NCBI GenBank assembly: GCA_002898255.1
Contig: BEIE01000001.1
Coordinates: forward strand, 372,001-436,000
Source of the DNA: a bacterium HR28
Lineage (GTDB): Bacteria; Chloroflexota; Chloroflexia; Thermomicrobiales; Thermomicrobiaceae
DNA length: 64,000 bases
Reading direction: 5' to 3'
Part shown: piece after piece, positions 55,060 to 63,688 of the stretch
How the letters are laid out: each line of letters begins with the position of its first letter
Numbering within the stretch: the first letter of the stretch is position 1
Made by a program: the position numbers and the translations under genes
Notes under the pieces: generated by a model
Databases searched by the model: none
Seen by the model: only the letters and a program-made list of their open reading frames with translations
Told to the model about the DNA's origin: nothing

Positions 55060-56271
55060 TCACCGAGTCACCGTGAGTCCAATGAGTTCGCCCATTTCGC
55101 GGAGCTGCTCGCGGGCGCGTTCTACGTCGCGCCCCTCCCGAGCCGCCACAAGCAGCCGATCGGCTGCCTCGGCCAGCACGGCGATCGCCCGCGGGGTATC
55201 AAGGTCGTCCGAGAGCGCTGCCGCGAGCTCGTCGCGCAATGGGGCCAGGTCAAGCGGCGTTGCCTGACCACCAACCACATTCACTGCCTCGCGCAAGCGC
55301 TGGACAAGTGGCTCAAACCGCGCCGGACCATCATCTTCATACGCAAACGGCGTCCGGTAGTGATGGCTGAGAAGATAGAGGCGGATCGCGTCGCCAGTGT
55401 GGCGGCGCAGCGTGTTACGCACCAGCACGAGATTCCCCAGCGACTTCGACATCTTAGCGCCCTGATATTCAACCATGGCGACGTGCACCCAGAAACGTGA
55501 GAACGGCCTGAGGCCGGTGTAGCCTTCCGACTGGGCAATCTCACTCTCGTGATGCGGGTAGATCAGATCGGAGCCACCACCGTGCACATCGATCTGTGGG
55601 CCAAGGTACTTTATCGCCATCGCGCTGCACTCGATGTGCCAACCAGGACGTCCTGGACCCCAGGGGCTATCCCAGGTCGGCTCACCAGGTTGTGCCGCCT
55701 GCCAAAGAACGAAATCGAGCGGGTCTTCCTTCCGCGGATCTTGCGGATCGGCGCCCCGCTCGGCCGAGAGGCGAATCATCTCCTCGCGACTACAGCGACA
55801 CAGATGCCCGTAGTCAGGATCGCTGGCAACACGGAAGTAGACATTGCCGTCACGTACGTAAGCTGCACCCTGCTCGAGCAGTCGCTGGATAATCTCGATC
55901 ATCAGCGGTATTTCTTCCGTGGCGCGAGGAAAGACTGAAGGGAAAAGCACGTTGAGCGCATTCAGGTCTTCCTGGAACTGCCGGACATACCGATCCCCGA
56001 GCCGATCCCATGGCTCTCCCACCTCACGTGCTTTGCGTAGGATGTCGTCGTCGATATCTGTAATGTTTTGCACATACTTGACACGCCAGCCATGATGCTG
56101 ACAGATACGATTGAAGACATCGAACACCAAATACGTCATTGCGTGCCCCATGTGGGTCGTGTCATAGGGGGTCACGCCACACACATAGAGCCGGACGGTA
56201 TGCCCGTCGGCCGGAGAGAAAGGCTCGACTCGTCCAGTCAGCGCATTGAACAGCTGCACGGCCTTGCTCAC
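55060..56271 (-). CDS. Cysteine ligase of the MshC/CysS family
   Basis: This class I synthetase-fold protein of about 403 residues shows LYVCGVTPYDTTHMGHA (the zinc Cys and HIGH-like motif), YVQNITDIDD, WHIECSAMAIKYLG, GGGSDLIYPHHESE and the KMSKS loop AKMSKSLGNL. The TPYD-TH-GHA form and the end of the protein soon after the helical bundle fit MshC (cysteine:GlcN-inositol ligase) better than CysS, which normally reads PTVYDYAHIGNA and is 60-70 residues longer. It adenylates cysteine in either case. The start may be GTG 56271 or GTG 56259. It is divergent from the peroxiredoxin gene. Confidence 0.8.
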   Translation of the reverse strand: MSKAVQLFNALTGRVEPFSPADGHTVRLYVCGVTPYDTTHMGHAMTYLVFDVFNRICQHHGWRVKYVQNITDIDDDILRKAREVGEPWDRLGDRYVRQFQEDLNALNVLFPSVFPRATEEIPLMIEIIQRLLEQGAAYVRDGNVYFRVASDPDYGHLCRCSREEMIRLSAERGADPQDPRKEDPLDFVLWQAAQPGEPTWDSPWGPGRPGWHIECSAMAIKYLGPQIDVHGGGSDLIYPHHESEIAQSEGYTGLRPFSRFWVHVAMVEYQGAKMSKSLGNLVLVRNTLRRHTGDAIRLYLLSHHYRTPFAYEDDGPARFEPLVQRLREAVNVVGGQATPLDLAPLRDELAAALSDDLDTPRAIAVLAEAADRLLVAAREGRDVERAREQLREMGELIGLTVTR

Positions 56272-56359
56272 TCCCTCCAGTACGCGCGCTGCTCGCTTTC
56301 GGTATCGTACCATCGGAGCATGATGCAGATGTCGGTTCGGTTGGGAGGAAGGAAGGACG

Positions 56360-56836
56360 ATGGCAGGCCAGGTCGGTGAACGAGCTCCAGATTTCCGTCT
56401 CCCCAGCACGCTTGGTCAGCCGCTCGCCTTGAGTGAAATCGTACGCGAGCGCATCGCCGTTCTCGCCTTCTTCCACTTCGCCTTCACAAGCGGTTGAAGG
56501 AACGAGTTGTCCCAGTTGTGGGACAAGATCGAGGAGATTCGCGCGCTCGGCGCCGAAGTCTACGCGATCAGCTGCGACAGTCACTTCGCTCAGGCAGCGT
56601 GGGCACGCGAACTCGGGGTCGATTTTCCCTTCCTCAGCGACTGGAGCCGCGAGGTCATCACTGCTTACGACCTGAAAATCGACGAGTTTATCGGGTACCG
56701 TGAGGTCCCCGCGCGGGCAATCGTCATCGTCGACCGTGACGGCACGATTGTCTACCGCGAGCGGGCACCCCTGCGTGCGCTTCCGGACGTCGAGGCGGCA
56801 CTCGCCGCTCTCCGTTCACTCGCGGTGCGGCGCTGA
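56360..56836 (+). CDS. Candidate selenocysteine peroxiredoxin (in-frame TGA at the active site)
   Basis: The ATG at 56360 follows GGAAGGA. The frame encodes GERAPDFRLPSTLGQPL and AVLAFFHFAFTSG, then meets TGA at 56495-56497 (codon 46). It continues in the same frame as RNELSQLWDKIEEIRALGAE, the SCDSHFAQ segment and VPARAIVIVDRDG to a TGA at 56834-56836. In AhpC/TSA proteins this site reads T-x-x-C, and here it is T-S-G-TGA, so the TGA replaces exactly the peroxidatic Cys. A hairpin at 56507-56526 fits a bacterial SECIS. Read through, the product has 158 residues, a normal peroxiredoxin. The conserved Pro before the site is His39. The alternative is a pseudogene or a sequencing error. Confidence 0.85.
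56507..56526 (+). promoter_or_regulatory. SECIS-like hairpin after the in-frame TGA
   Basis: TTGTCCCA (56507-56514) and TGGGACAA (56519-56526) form a perfect 8-bp stem with the 4-base loop GTTG. The loop begins with G and lies 17 bases after the TGA, inside the range known for bacterial SECIS elements that bind SelB. The stem is part of the coding sequence. Confidence 0.75.
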
Positions 56837-58219
56837 GCTAACTACCGGCGACGCCGGATGACTCGATGGTGGCGCTGCCTCCCACAGTCGACGCAGAGCC
56901 GCTTCGACCACACGGCGGGTGGCCGGCGCAGGCTGTCCCACCTTGAGCTGGACGAGTTCCGGTGGGAACAGGAGATCGAGCGTCCACTCCATCGCTAACC
57001 GGATACGACGATCCCAGCGCGGGATGTGCAGCAGCGCGTAGGTGCGCCAGAGCCACCAGGCGAGGAAGCCATCAAGCGTCACCCGACCAAGCCAGGCGAT
57101 CGCAGCATGATCGCCAAGCGTGACCATCATGCCGCGCGTGCGATACCGCATCGGAGCGAGCTCGCGGTGGTGCAAGGTAGCCAAGAGATTGCGCGCCAGC
57201 AACCGAGCTTGCCGCACTGCGTGCTGGGCGGTCGGCGCATAGGGCCGACCAGTTGTCGGGTCGGTGACAGCTGCATTATCGCCGAGCGCCCAAACGTTCG
57301 TCATGCCATTGACTCGCAAGAACTCATCGACGACGATCCGTCCCCGTTCATCAAGCGGAAGACCAAAGTTCCGCACAATCGGGTTCGGTTCCACGCCGAT
57401 CGCGCTGACGATGGTCCGTGACTCCAGAACCGTCCCATCGTCGAGCAGAACGGCAGCAGGTTCTACGCGGACAACCTTGCGGCCCAGCAGTACCTCGATC
57501 CCGCGCCGCTGCAGCTCCCGTACAGCACGCACGGCGGCTGTCTCAGGAAAGCTCGTGAGCAGGCGTGGCAAGGCCTCCACCAGCACCACCCGCTCCGTTC
57601 CCGGCCGAATGTTCTGGTAATACCGGAGCGCATGCGTGAAGAGGCTGCGGATCTCAGCCGCGACTTCCACCCCTGTTGGCCCGCCCCCGATCACCACCAC
57701 CGTCAGTAAGCGCTGCTGCTCCTTGGGATCCGCTTCAATATCGGCTTGTTCGAGGAGATCGATAAGGTGGTTCCGGAGCGCAAAGGCGTTCGCGAGTCGC
57801 TGGACATCGAACGCGTAGTCGTCAAGCCCCGGAATGCCGAACGTGGCCGGTACACCACCGAGCGCCAGAACGAGATGGTCGTACGGGAGCTCTAAGGGCT
57901 CCTGGCGATGTTGGTACAGCCCGTGCTGGATCGTGACGACCCTCCGCTCAAGGTCAACGCCGGTGAGTTCGCCGGCGTAGAGCCGAGCATGGGGGACGAC
58001 TTGCCGAATTGACGTCAGAATGGTTTCAACCCGTAAGGCTCCTGAGATCACTTCTGGCATGAGCGGATAGAAGACGAACGCGTTCTCGCGGGAGATCAAC
58101 GCAACCTCGATCTCCCCCCGACGTGCGGCCCGTCGGAGTTCGTGTGCTGCTGTCACCCCAGCGAACCCACCACCGGCAATGACGATCCGGACAGGTCTCG
58201 TGCGAGCTTCCGTCGTCAT
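56816..58219 (-). CDS. Type II NADH dehydrogenase (NDH-2)-like flavoprotein
   Basis: The ATG at 58219 follows AGGTAGG. A start at 58258 would add 13 residues. The 467-residue protein has IVIAGGGFAGVTAAHEL (FAD), VVVIGGGPTGVEVAAEI (NADH), VWALGDNAA and a C-terminal WRTYALLHIPRW amphipathic membrane-attachment region, as in NDH-2. It would pass electrons from NADH to quinone without pumping protons. Its 3' end overlaps that of the convergent peroxiredoxin gene by 21 bp. Confidence 0.9.
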   Translation of the reverse strand: MTTEARTRPVRIVIAGGGFAGVTAAHELRRAARRGEIEVALISRENAFVFYPLMPEVISGALRVETILTSIRQVVPHARLYAGELTGVDLERRVVTIQHGLYQHRQEPLELPYDHLVLALGGVPATFGIPGLDDYAFDVQRLANAFALRNHLIDLLEQADIEADPKEQQRLLTVVVIGGGPTGVEVAAEIRSLFTHALRYYQNIRPGTERVVLVEALPRLLTSFPETAAVRAVRELQRRGIEVLLGRKVVRVEPAAVLLDDGTVLESRTIVSAIGVEPNPIVRNFGLPLDERGRIVVDEFLRVNGMTNVWALGDNAAVTDPTTGRPYAPTAQHAVRQARLLARNLLATLHHRELAPMRYRTRGMMVTLGDHAAIAWLGRVTLDGFLAWWLWRTYALLHIPRWDRRIRLAMEWTLDLLFPPELVQLKVGQPAPATRRVVEAALRRLWEAAPPSSHPASPVVSSAPHRE

Positions 58220-58383
58220 GAGCAACCTACCTCTTCGTCGTGGCGTTACCCCCGCCACGGCACGAACCCTTCATTGTATCGCACAGAAGCAGCCCTGCAG
58301 GATGGCGGAGTTCTGCCCTGTTCCCCACCATGCCGCGCTTCCTCGGTTACGATTGCCGAGCGAGAAATGAAAGGAGTTGTGCA

Positions 58384-59196
58384 ATGTCCGCACGAGGGTT
58401 CGGACTGGCTGCGGCGGTCTCCCATGAGGTCATCCGCGCAGCAGCAGCTGCTTGCGAGGCCTTGGGGTATCGCACGTTCTGGGTCAACGACACGCCAGAC
58501 GGCGACGGGTTGGCAGCACTCGCCGCAGCAGCATCAGTCACCCAACGCATCGCGCTCGGAGTCGGCGTCTTACCGCTGACGCGTTGGACCCCAGAACGCA
58601 TCGCGGAACGAGTGCGGGAACTCGAGCTTCCAGTTGATCGCCTCCGCCTGGGCATCGGTTCCGGGGCCGGCCCGGGTGCTCTCGCGCGCGTCCGCGCGGG
58701 CGCGCTGGCACTGCGCGCAGCCGTTCCCTGCGAGCTCGTCATCGCGGCGCTCGGCCCGCGCATGTGCCGCCTCGCCGGCGAACTGGCCGATGCCGTGCTC
58801 TTCAACTGGCTCACTCCGGCGCACGTCGAACAATCGACGCACTGGCTCGCCGAAGGCGCCACCGCCGCCGGACGAGCGCTCCCACGGCGCTACGCGTATG
58901 TGCGCGTCGCGCTCGGCCGCCAAGCCTTTTCCCGCCTCGAAGAGGAGGCAGCACGTTACGAGCGCTTCCCAGGCTATCGCGAGCACTTTGCTCGCATGGG
59001 CGTCAGAGCGCTCGCCACCGCGATCGCCGTGGAGTACGCCGAAGAACTGGCCACAGCGTTGAAGCCGTGGGAGACACAGTTGGACGAGACTGTCGTGCGT
59101 GCAGTCACCGCTCACGACCGTCTCGACGAAGTCCTGGCGCTTGTCGAAGCGGCAGCGCCTGCTCAGCTCGGCTCTGGAGGCCAGGCCGGCTCCTGA
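58384..59196 (+). CDS. LLM class (luciferase-like) oxidoreductase, short form
   Basis: The ATG at 58384 follows AAAGGAG. The frame is open further upstream, but that part is non-coding. The 270-residue TIM-barrel protein shows GYRTFWVNDTPDGDGL, TQRIALGVGVLPL and ELVIAALGPRMCRLAGELADAVLFNW, the pattern of F420-dependent luciferase-family enzymes. It lacks some of the usual insertions, being about 60 residues shorter than the one at 37406. Substrate is unknown. The 3' end overlaps the DinB gene by 34 bp. Confidence 0.85.
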   Translation: MSARGFGLAAAVSHEVIRAAAAACEALGYRTFWVNDTPDGDGLAALAAAASVTQRIALGVGVLPLTRWTPERIAERVRELELPVDRLRLGIGSGAGPGALARVRAGALALRAAVPCELVIAALGPRMCRLAGELADAVLFNWLTPAHVEQSTHWLAEGATAAGRALPRRYAYVRVALGRQAFSRLEEEAARYERFPGYREHFARMGVRALATAIAVEYAEELATALKPWETQLDETVVRAVTAHDRLDEVLALVEAAAPAQLGSGGQAGS

Positions 59197-59630
59197 CCGG
59201 CCAACAACTGCTCGACTTGCTCGAGGTGAAGCCGATCATGCTCCACGAGCTGCTCGACGAGATCCTCCACCGTCACCTCGCCGAGCCGCTCGTGGATGGC
59301 ACGGCGTTCCCAGTCCTTGAGGGAGAGTGTCATCAGCGTCGTCAGAGTATCGCCCCGCTCCTGGCCAAGCCGCTCCAACGCTTCAGCCAGTGAACTCACC
59401 GACTCCGCTGTGCCAGTAAGATCGACAGCACGAAAATACGGTGTGTCCTGGGCAACCATCCGTAAGATGCGCTGGCGCATCAGCGCTTCGACCGCGGCCA
59501 AATGGGCGACGATGCGCGCAAGCGGGGTTTCTCCTTCACTTCCGCTCGTCTCTCTATCGCGGAGCATGCTCTGGAGCCGGCGCGGCGTCTCGGAGAGAAG
59601 ATCGATCAGCTCTTGGTAGGGATGGAGCAT
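59163..59630 (-). CDS. DinB-family four-helix bundle protein
   Basis: This 155-residue all-helical protein has a conserved layout. One His is in the ARIVAHLAAVEALMRQRI segment and two are near the end in LVEHDRLHLEQVEQLL, which would form the metal site of DinB/YfiT-like proteins. Some members are thiol-dependent S-transferases that use mycothiol or bacillithiol. AAAGGAG precedes the ATG. It is the last of a minus-strand series with the VOC and glycosidase genes. Confidence 0.85.
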   Translation of the reverse strand: MLHPYQELIDLLSETPRRLQSMLRDRETSGSEGETPLARIVAHLAAVEALMRQRILRMVAQDTPYFRAVDLTGTAESVSSLAEALERLGQERGDTLTTLMTLSLKDWERRAIHERLGEVTVEDLVEQLVEHDRLHLEQVEQLLAGQEPAWPPEPS

Positions 59631-59668
59631 GCCAAGACTCCTTTCTGCGCTCCGCGGAGCACCCGTAC

Positions 59669-60214
59669 TCAGCTCGCTGGCCGATCGGTCAGGTGCCAGG
59701 TGATTCCGAAGGGGTCACGAAAGACAAAGGAGTGCTCGTCACTTTCGGCAACTGCGTAGCCACGGATAAGCACTTCGGCACGGAGTTCCAAGAGCGTCTC
59801 CGGTGCAACACGCAGACTCAAATGGACCAGACGCGGCTCGACAAAGACCGTCCCGCGACCAGCGAACTGCAGGAGCAACGCAAGCGGACCGTTGCGGAGC
59901 AGGACGTACTGCGGGAAGACACCGCTGCGCAGCCCCGCGTCCCAGTCAAAGTCAGGGGGGAGATATTCCCAGGCATCACCCGCACGCCGGACGCGCCAGA
60001 CGACCTCCATACCGAAGAACTCCCGGTAGAAGTTCTCGGCCACCTGGAGGTCAGCAACACGGATCGCAACATGCTGGAACGCTTCGATGCGCACCGTCCG
60101 CGTGGCAGGCAGGAGCGGTTGTACTCCGGGATCGGGGAGCCCGTACGGCAAAAGGCCGCTTCCCGGCGGTGCAGGAACAAGAGCTCCTTGGATCGGTGCG
60201 ATCTGCTCGCTCAT
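59669..60214 (-). CDS. VOC family (glyoxalase/dioxygenase fold) protein
   Basis: This 181-residue protein has a Pro-rich N-terminal extension of about 40 residues and then two beta-alpha-beta3 units starting with QHVAIRVADLQVAENFY and LVHLSLRV, ending FVFRDPFGITWHL. The first His and the late acidic positions could bind a metal. The reaction is unknown. GAGAGGATGG precedes the ATG, 20 bp after the glycosidase stop. Confidence 0.85.
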   Translation of the reverse strand: MSEQIAPIQGALVPAPPGSGLLPYGLPDPGVQPLLPATRTVRIEAFQHVAIRVADLQVAENFYREFFGMEVVWRVRRAGDAWEYLPPDFDWDAGLRSGVFPQYVLLRNGPLALLLQFAGRGTVFVEPRLVHLSLRVAPETLLELRAEVLIRGYAVAESDEHSFVFRDPFGITWHLTDRPAS

Positions 60215-60234
60215 TGAACCATCCTCTCGGCGAA

Positions 60235-62019
60235 TCAGCGATACCAGCCGAGTGTCTGCACTGCTTGCGCTCCAAGCAAACCGAGCTGGACTTCGTACGG
60301 CGTCCCAGCCGCCTCCGGGTGGAATTCGAAGCGAGCCCGCTCGAAATACTGCACGGTGTACTCCTTCCCATCGCTCGGGTTCACCTCACGAAACTCTGGG
60401 CTGATCGGCAGCCCAAAGCGAGCGAGCCCGCCGTTCTGTTCCCAGTATCGCAAAAAGGCACCCTGAACGACGAAGCCGGTTTCGGGGAAATACCGCTGAT
60501 CCGGACCGAGCTTCTCAGGCGGAAGCTGTGGCGGGAAGGTGCGGTCGCCGAGAGCCCAGCGGCCAAGATGAGCAAGCTGGACCTCATGAGGAGTCCCCCG
60601 GTACTCCGGCCAGTATTCAAAGCGGGCGCGCTCAAAGAACTGGACAAGCCGGCCACCGCTCCAGAACGGCTCCGTCAGAGGATATCCAAAGGCAGCGAGC
60701 CCACCGTTCTGTTCCCAGTAGCGTCGGAACGGCCCACTCAGGGTATGCCCCGTTTCGGGAAAGTAGCGCACACTCGAATCACTGGGTGGTGGGACGCGAC
60801 TCGTCGGCACCGCCTCAGGTCGCGCCAACTGCTGGTAGACCAGGTAGGCGGGCTTCCGCGGCCAGGGAATCGCTTCTCGCCCGTAGACCTTACCCGAGTC
60901 AAGGAGACGCACCAGGCCCCAGCTTGCGTATCCGTGCGTGAGACCAAAGTCCTCAAACTTGAACCAGAAGACGCGCTCAACCTCCGGTGCTTGCTCCCAC
61001 AAGAGTGTGTAGACCTGGCGGAGAAACTCCGCCTGAGCCAGTTCGGCTGGCGTTGGCATGGCAACGCCAGTCATAGACCAGGGAGCGGGATCAGCTGGCA
61101 TGCCGACTTCCGTGACCCAAATCGGAGTCGTGTCACCATAAGCGAGCTGGCTCGCTCGGAGCTCGCGCACTGCAGCGAGGACACTGCCGGCATCCGGTAA
61201 GAAATACGGGTGGATCGAGACAGCATCCCAGGGATAACGGCCAGTGCGCGCCCGGTACTCCCGCACAGCGGGACTCTCATAGACCGCACGCCACCAGTCC
61301 AGGTGTCGATCACCATCCTGATGACGGTCGAAAAGAAGGCTGCCAGCAACCACACGCGTTGAGGGGCTGAGCTGTTTCACTGTTTCGTAGACATCCACAG
61401 CGAGTCGCCCATAGATCTCGGGGCGGACTGCATGCTCTCGCTGGCCCGTCTCTTCTTGGAGAAGCTCATTGGCGTTCGGCTCGTTCAAGAGCTCAACCGC
61501 GCTCAGTGCTCCTCCGTAACGCCCAACAATTTCTTTGGTCCGCTCCACAAACGCACGGGTGTATCGGTTACGGCCGTCACGGTCAGGCGACTCGTTGATC
61601 GTCCGAAAGCGATAAGACTCGTCAACATCGGCCAAGATACCCGAACCGAGCACCGCCAGCACCTTCATCCCGTAGCGAGGCGCGAGATCGAAGAGGTACC
61701 AGTCATGCTTGTTCCAATCGATCCAGCCCGGGCCAGGAGCAGTGTCATACTCGGCATGGAGCTCGATCCGCACCCAACGGGCACCGAGCGCAGCTATCTC
61801 CGCCATCATCGTCTCGAGAAAGATGCGATTGACATCAAGTGGGGCGCGTTCCGGATCCGTATTGAACTCGTACCAAGGATCGCGACCGACGATCCCGAAG
61901 AACTCGGCACGGCTTGCAGGGTCCCGCTGAGCTGAGACGGTTGCGGCCGGTCGACCGACAAGACTCGTGGCGAGGAGCGCGAGCGCCAGCAACGCACGCA
62001 GTCCTCGTCCAATGCCCAT
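60235..62019 (-). CDS. Secreted clan-A glycosidase (GH5/GH39-like) with two C-terminal repeats
   Basis: The ATG at 62019 follows AAGGGG. A TTG at 62025 is also possible. The 594-residue protein has a signal peptide and a TIM-barrel catalytic domain (about 35-395) with ELLNEPN (acid/base Glu) and WVTEVGMP (nucleophile Glu). It then carries two copies of the RYFPETG...FGYPL...[11 protein letters not shown] module (plus-strand 60530-60771 and 60238-60505). The same module ends the GH18 protein at 8155-9828. A surface or exopolysaccharide substrate is likely. Confidence 0.87.
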   Translation of the reverse strand: MGIGRGLRALLALALLATSLVGRPAATVSAQRDPASRAEFFGIVGRDPWYEFNTDPERAPLDVNRIFLETMMAEIAALGARWVRIELHAEYDTAPGPGWIDWNKHDWYLFDLAPRYGMKVLAVLGSGILADVDESYRFRTINESPDRDGRNRYTRAFVERTKEIVGRYGGALSAVELLNEPNANELLQEETGQREHAVRPEIYGRLAVDVYETVKQLSPSTRVVAGSLLFDRHQDGDRHLDWWRAVYESPAVREYRARTGRYPWDAVSIHPYFLPDAGSVLAAVRELRASQLAYGDTTPIWVTEVGMPADPAPWSMTGVAMPTPAELAQAEFLRQVYTLLWEQAPEVERVFWFKFEDFGLTHGYASWGLVRLLDSGKVYGREAIPWPRKPAYLVYQQLARPEAVPTSRVPPPSDSSVRYFPETGHTLSGPFRRYWEQNGGLAAFGYPLTEPFWSGGRLVQFFERARFEYWPEYRGTPHEVQLAHLGRWALGDRTFPPQLPPEKLGPDQRYFPETGFVVQGAFLRYWEQNGGLARFGLPISPEFREVNPSDGKEYTVQYFERARFEFHPEAAGTPYEVQLGLLGAQAVQTLGWYR

Positions 62020-62064
62020 CGGCAACCCCTTCCCTTCCCATATCGCCCAACGACGGCACGCGTG

Positions 62065-62967
62065 TTACGCCACACGCAGCGCCCGGCGCCAAGGTTCGAG
62101 GACAAATCGCTCCAGCGCCTCCGCAACCCCGTCCTCGTCATGCCCCCGCACGACCGCCCCGGCCTGGGCACGCACGTGCTCGGGGGCATTCCCCATCGCG
62201 ACCCCGAGTCCGGCCCGACGCAGGAGCGGGAGATCGTTCTCGCCGTCCCCCACAGCGAGTACATCGGCAAGGGTGAGTCCCCGTTGCTGTGCCAGCAGTT
62301 CCACCCCACTAGCCTTGCTCACGCCGGGTGCATGCACGTTGGCAACCCAACGCGGGAGCTGCGGAATCCACTCGAACGGGCCATGGTGATAGATCGGAAG
62401 TCCAGCCCGCGCCAAACGGGCCGTCGCACGGCGGAGCGCCCGCTCTGGACCAAAGAGATCGACCGTCAGCACGTCGTCGAGCTCGAGCACGTCCGCGGCC
62501 GGAAGCCGGTCGACCTCACCGGTACGTGGCAGGAGCTCCGCTGCGAACTCCGGCAGGGCGGGAAGCGGATCGGTGACGAGGACGAGGCGCTCGCCACTGG
62601 CTGGGCCACGCAGGACGAGCGCACCGAGCCCCTCACGTTCCGCCTCAGCTAGGGTGCGAGCCAGTCCGGCTCGATCGAGTGGACGCTCGACAAGTGCCAC
62701 TTCCCGCTCGGAATCCCAGACTAGTGCACCGTTGTACAGCACCAACGGCAGTTGGATGCCAAGCTGCGCGACGATCGGTCGGGTCGTACGCAGACGCCGA
62801 CCAGTAGCCAAGGCGACCTCGATCCCCAGGGCGCGGCAGGCGCGGATCGCATCGTGGACCACCGGACGTACCACGTCCGAGGGATCCAAGAGCGTCCCAT
62901 CGATGTCGAGCACAACGAGGCGGAACAGTCGTTCCTTGACCATTTGGTTGGCTTGGTGGTCGCCCAT
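62065..62967 (-). CDS. Cof-type HAD hydrolase
   Basis: This protein of about 300 residues has the HAD motifs LVVLDIDGTLLD (Asp nucleophile and acid), LATGRR (motif II), the C2B cap, the Lys of GVSKASGVELL and VGDGENDLPLL (motif IV). It belongs to the Cof/YbiV group that hydrolyses sugar phosphates or nucleotides. ATG 62967 follows GGGGGTG. ATG 62943 is an alternative. The glycosidase gene follows after 45 bp on the same strand. Confidence 0.92.
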   Translation of the reverse strand: MGDHQANQMVKERLFRLVVLDIDGTLLDPSDVVRPVVHDAIRACRALGIEVALATGRRLRTTRPIVAQLGIQLPLVLYNGALVWDSEREVALVERPLDRAGLARTLAEAEREGLGALVLRGPASGERLVLVTDPLPALPEFAAELLPRTGEVDRLPAADVLELDDVLTVDLFGPERALRRATARLARAGLPIYHHGPFEWIPQLPRWVANVHAPGVSKASGVELLAQQRGLTLADVLAVGDGENDLPLLRRAGLGVAMGNAPEHVRAQAGAVVRGHDEDGVAEALERFVLEPWRRALRVA

Positions 62968-63050
62968 TGCACCCCCGCTCGCGCCTTGCCACCACTGGTA
63001 TAGCATAGGGGCCGCGGGGTTTTGATCTTTTGTCGAAGACTTTTTGTTGT

Positions 63051-63319
63051 CTCCATTAGAGGTGCCCGGAGCTGCTGTGCTCGGTCCAAGTGATCTCGCG
63101 CTTCCTCGATCGCCTGCTGGGACTGATGGAGCACATCAAGCCAGGTGGGAGAGTGCGACGTTGGCGAAGAAGTAATCCCGGTCGTCTCGAGCGCAGTGAG
63201 CACTTCTCGTCCAACATGGACGAGCATCAGGACACCTACAGTCAGTTCCCGGCCGAGATCGAGAAAATCACGCGTAGCCGCGTGGCGAAGTCAGCCAATG
63301 CCCACTTCCGCAGGCCCAT
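63051..63319 (-). pseudogene. Frameshifted small gene behind the HEPN-MNT pair
   Basis: The ATG at 63319 has AGGAGG 4 bp upstream and encodes MGLRKWALADFATRLR before the frame ends at 63242. From about 63275 the next frame continues naturally as RDFLDLGRELTVGVLMLV, and later TWLDVLHQSQQAIEEARDHL. Joined by one frameshift, this would be a protein with one hydrophobic helix and a C-terminal coiled coil. The second frame has no stop of its own until 62721 inside the HAD gene, so the 3' end also seems eroded. I do not recognise the family. Confidence 0.55.
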
Positions 63320-63328
63320 CACGCCTCC

Positions 63329-63688
63329 TCAGCCCCTCCCACGGACCCAGACTGTCTCTCGTCGCAAGGTCTCGGCCAGGCGGGGGCTCCGCTTACCCAG
63401 CTGCTCCCACTCGGCGCGCGTGTAGACCAGTGCCTCCGCCGGCACTGGCAACTCCTCCAGCGGCAGGAGCGCCATCCTCCGCTCGAACGGCAGCTCTGAC
63501 GTTTCCAGGATCACCACAATATCGACGTCACTGCCCACCCCAGCATCACCACGAGCGTAGGAGCCGAAGACGCCCACCGCCACCAGTCCCGGCAGCTCCA
63601 GACGCTGGGCCCAAGCCGTGACCGCCTCCAGAACCTCAGCGCGGCTCGGCCATCTGAGCACGGACGAACGCAACGATCTCACTGGCAT
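63329..63688 (-). CDS. MNT-type nucleotidyltransferase
   Basis: The protein has the nucleotidyltransferase signature GVFGSYARGDAGVGSDVDIVV, with both metal-binding Asp residues in SDVD. Its length of about 119 residues fits the minimal antitoxin type. Partner HEPN proteins are inhibited by such enzymes, in known cases by AMPylation. The start is uncertain: ATG 63688 overlaps the HEPN gene by 53 bp with AGGGGG ahead of it, and GTG 63661 is also possible. Confidence 0.88.
   Translation of the reverse strand: MPVRSLRSSVLRWPSRAEVLEAVTAWAQRLELPGLVAVGVFGSYARGDAGVGSDVDIVVILETSELPFERRMALLPLEELPVPAEALVYTRAEWEQLGKRSPRLAETLRRETVWVRGRG

Noticed and set aside
56507-56836. A separate 109-residue protein starting at TTG 56507
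   Set aside because: The start lies inside the SECIS-like stem, has no ribosome site and would lack the active-site region. The read-through protein explains the locus better.
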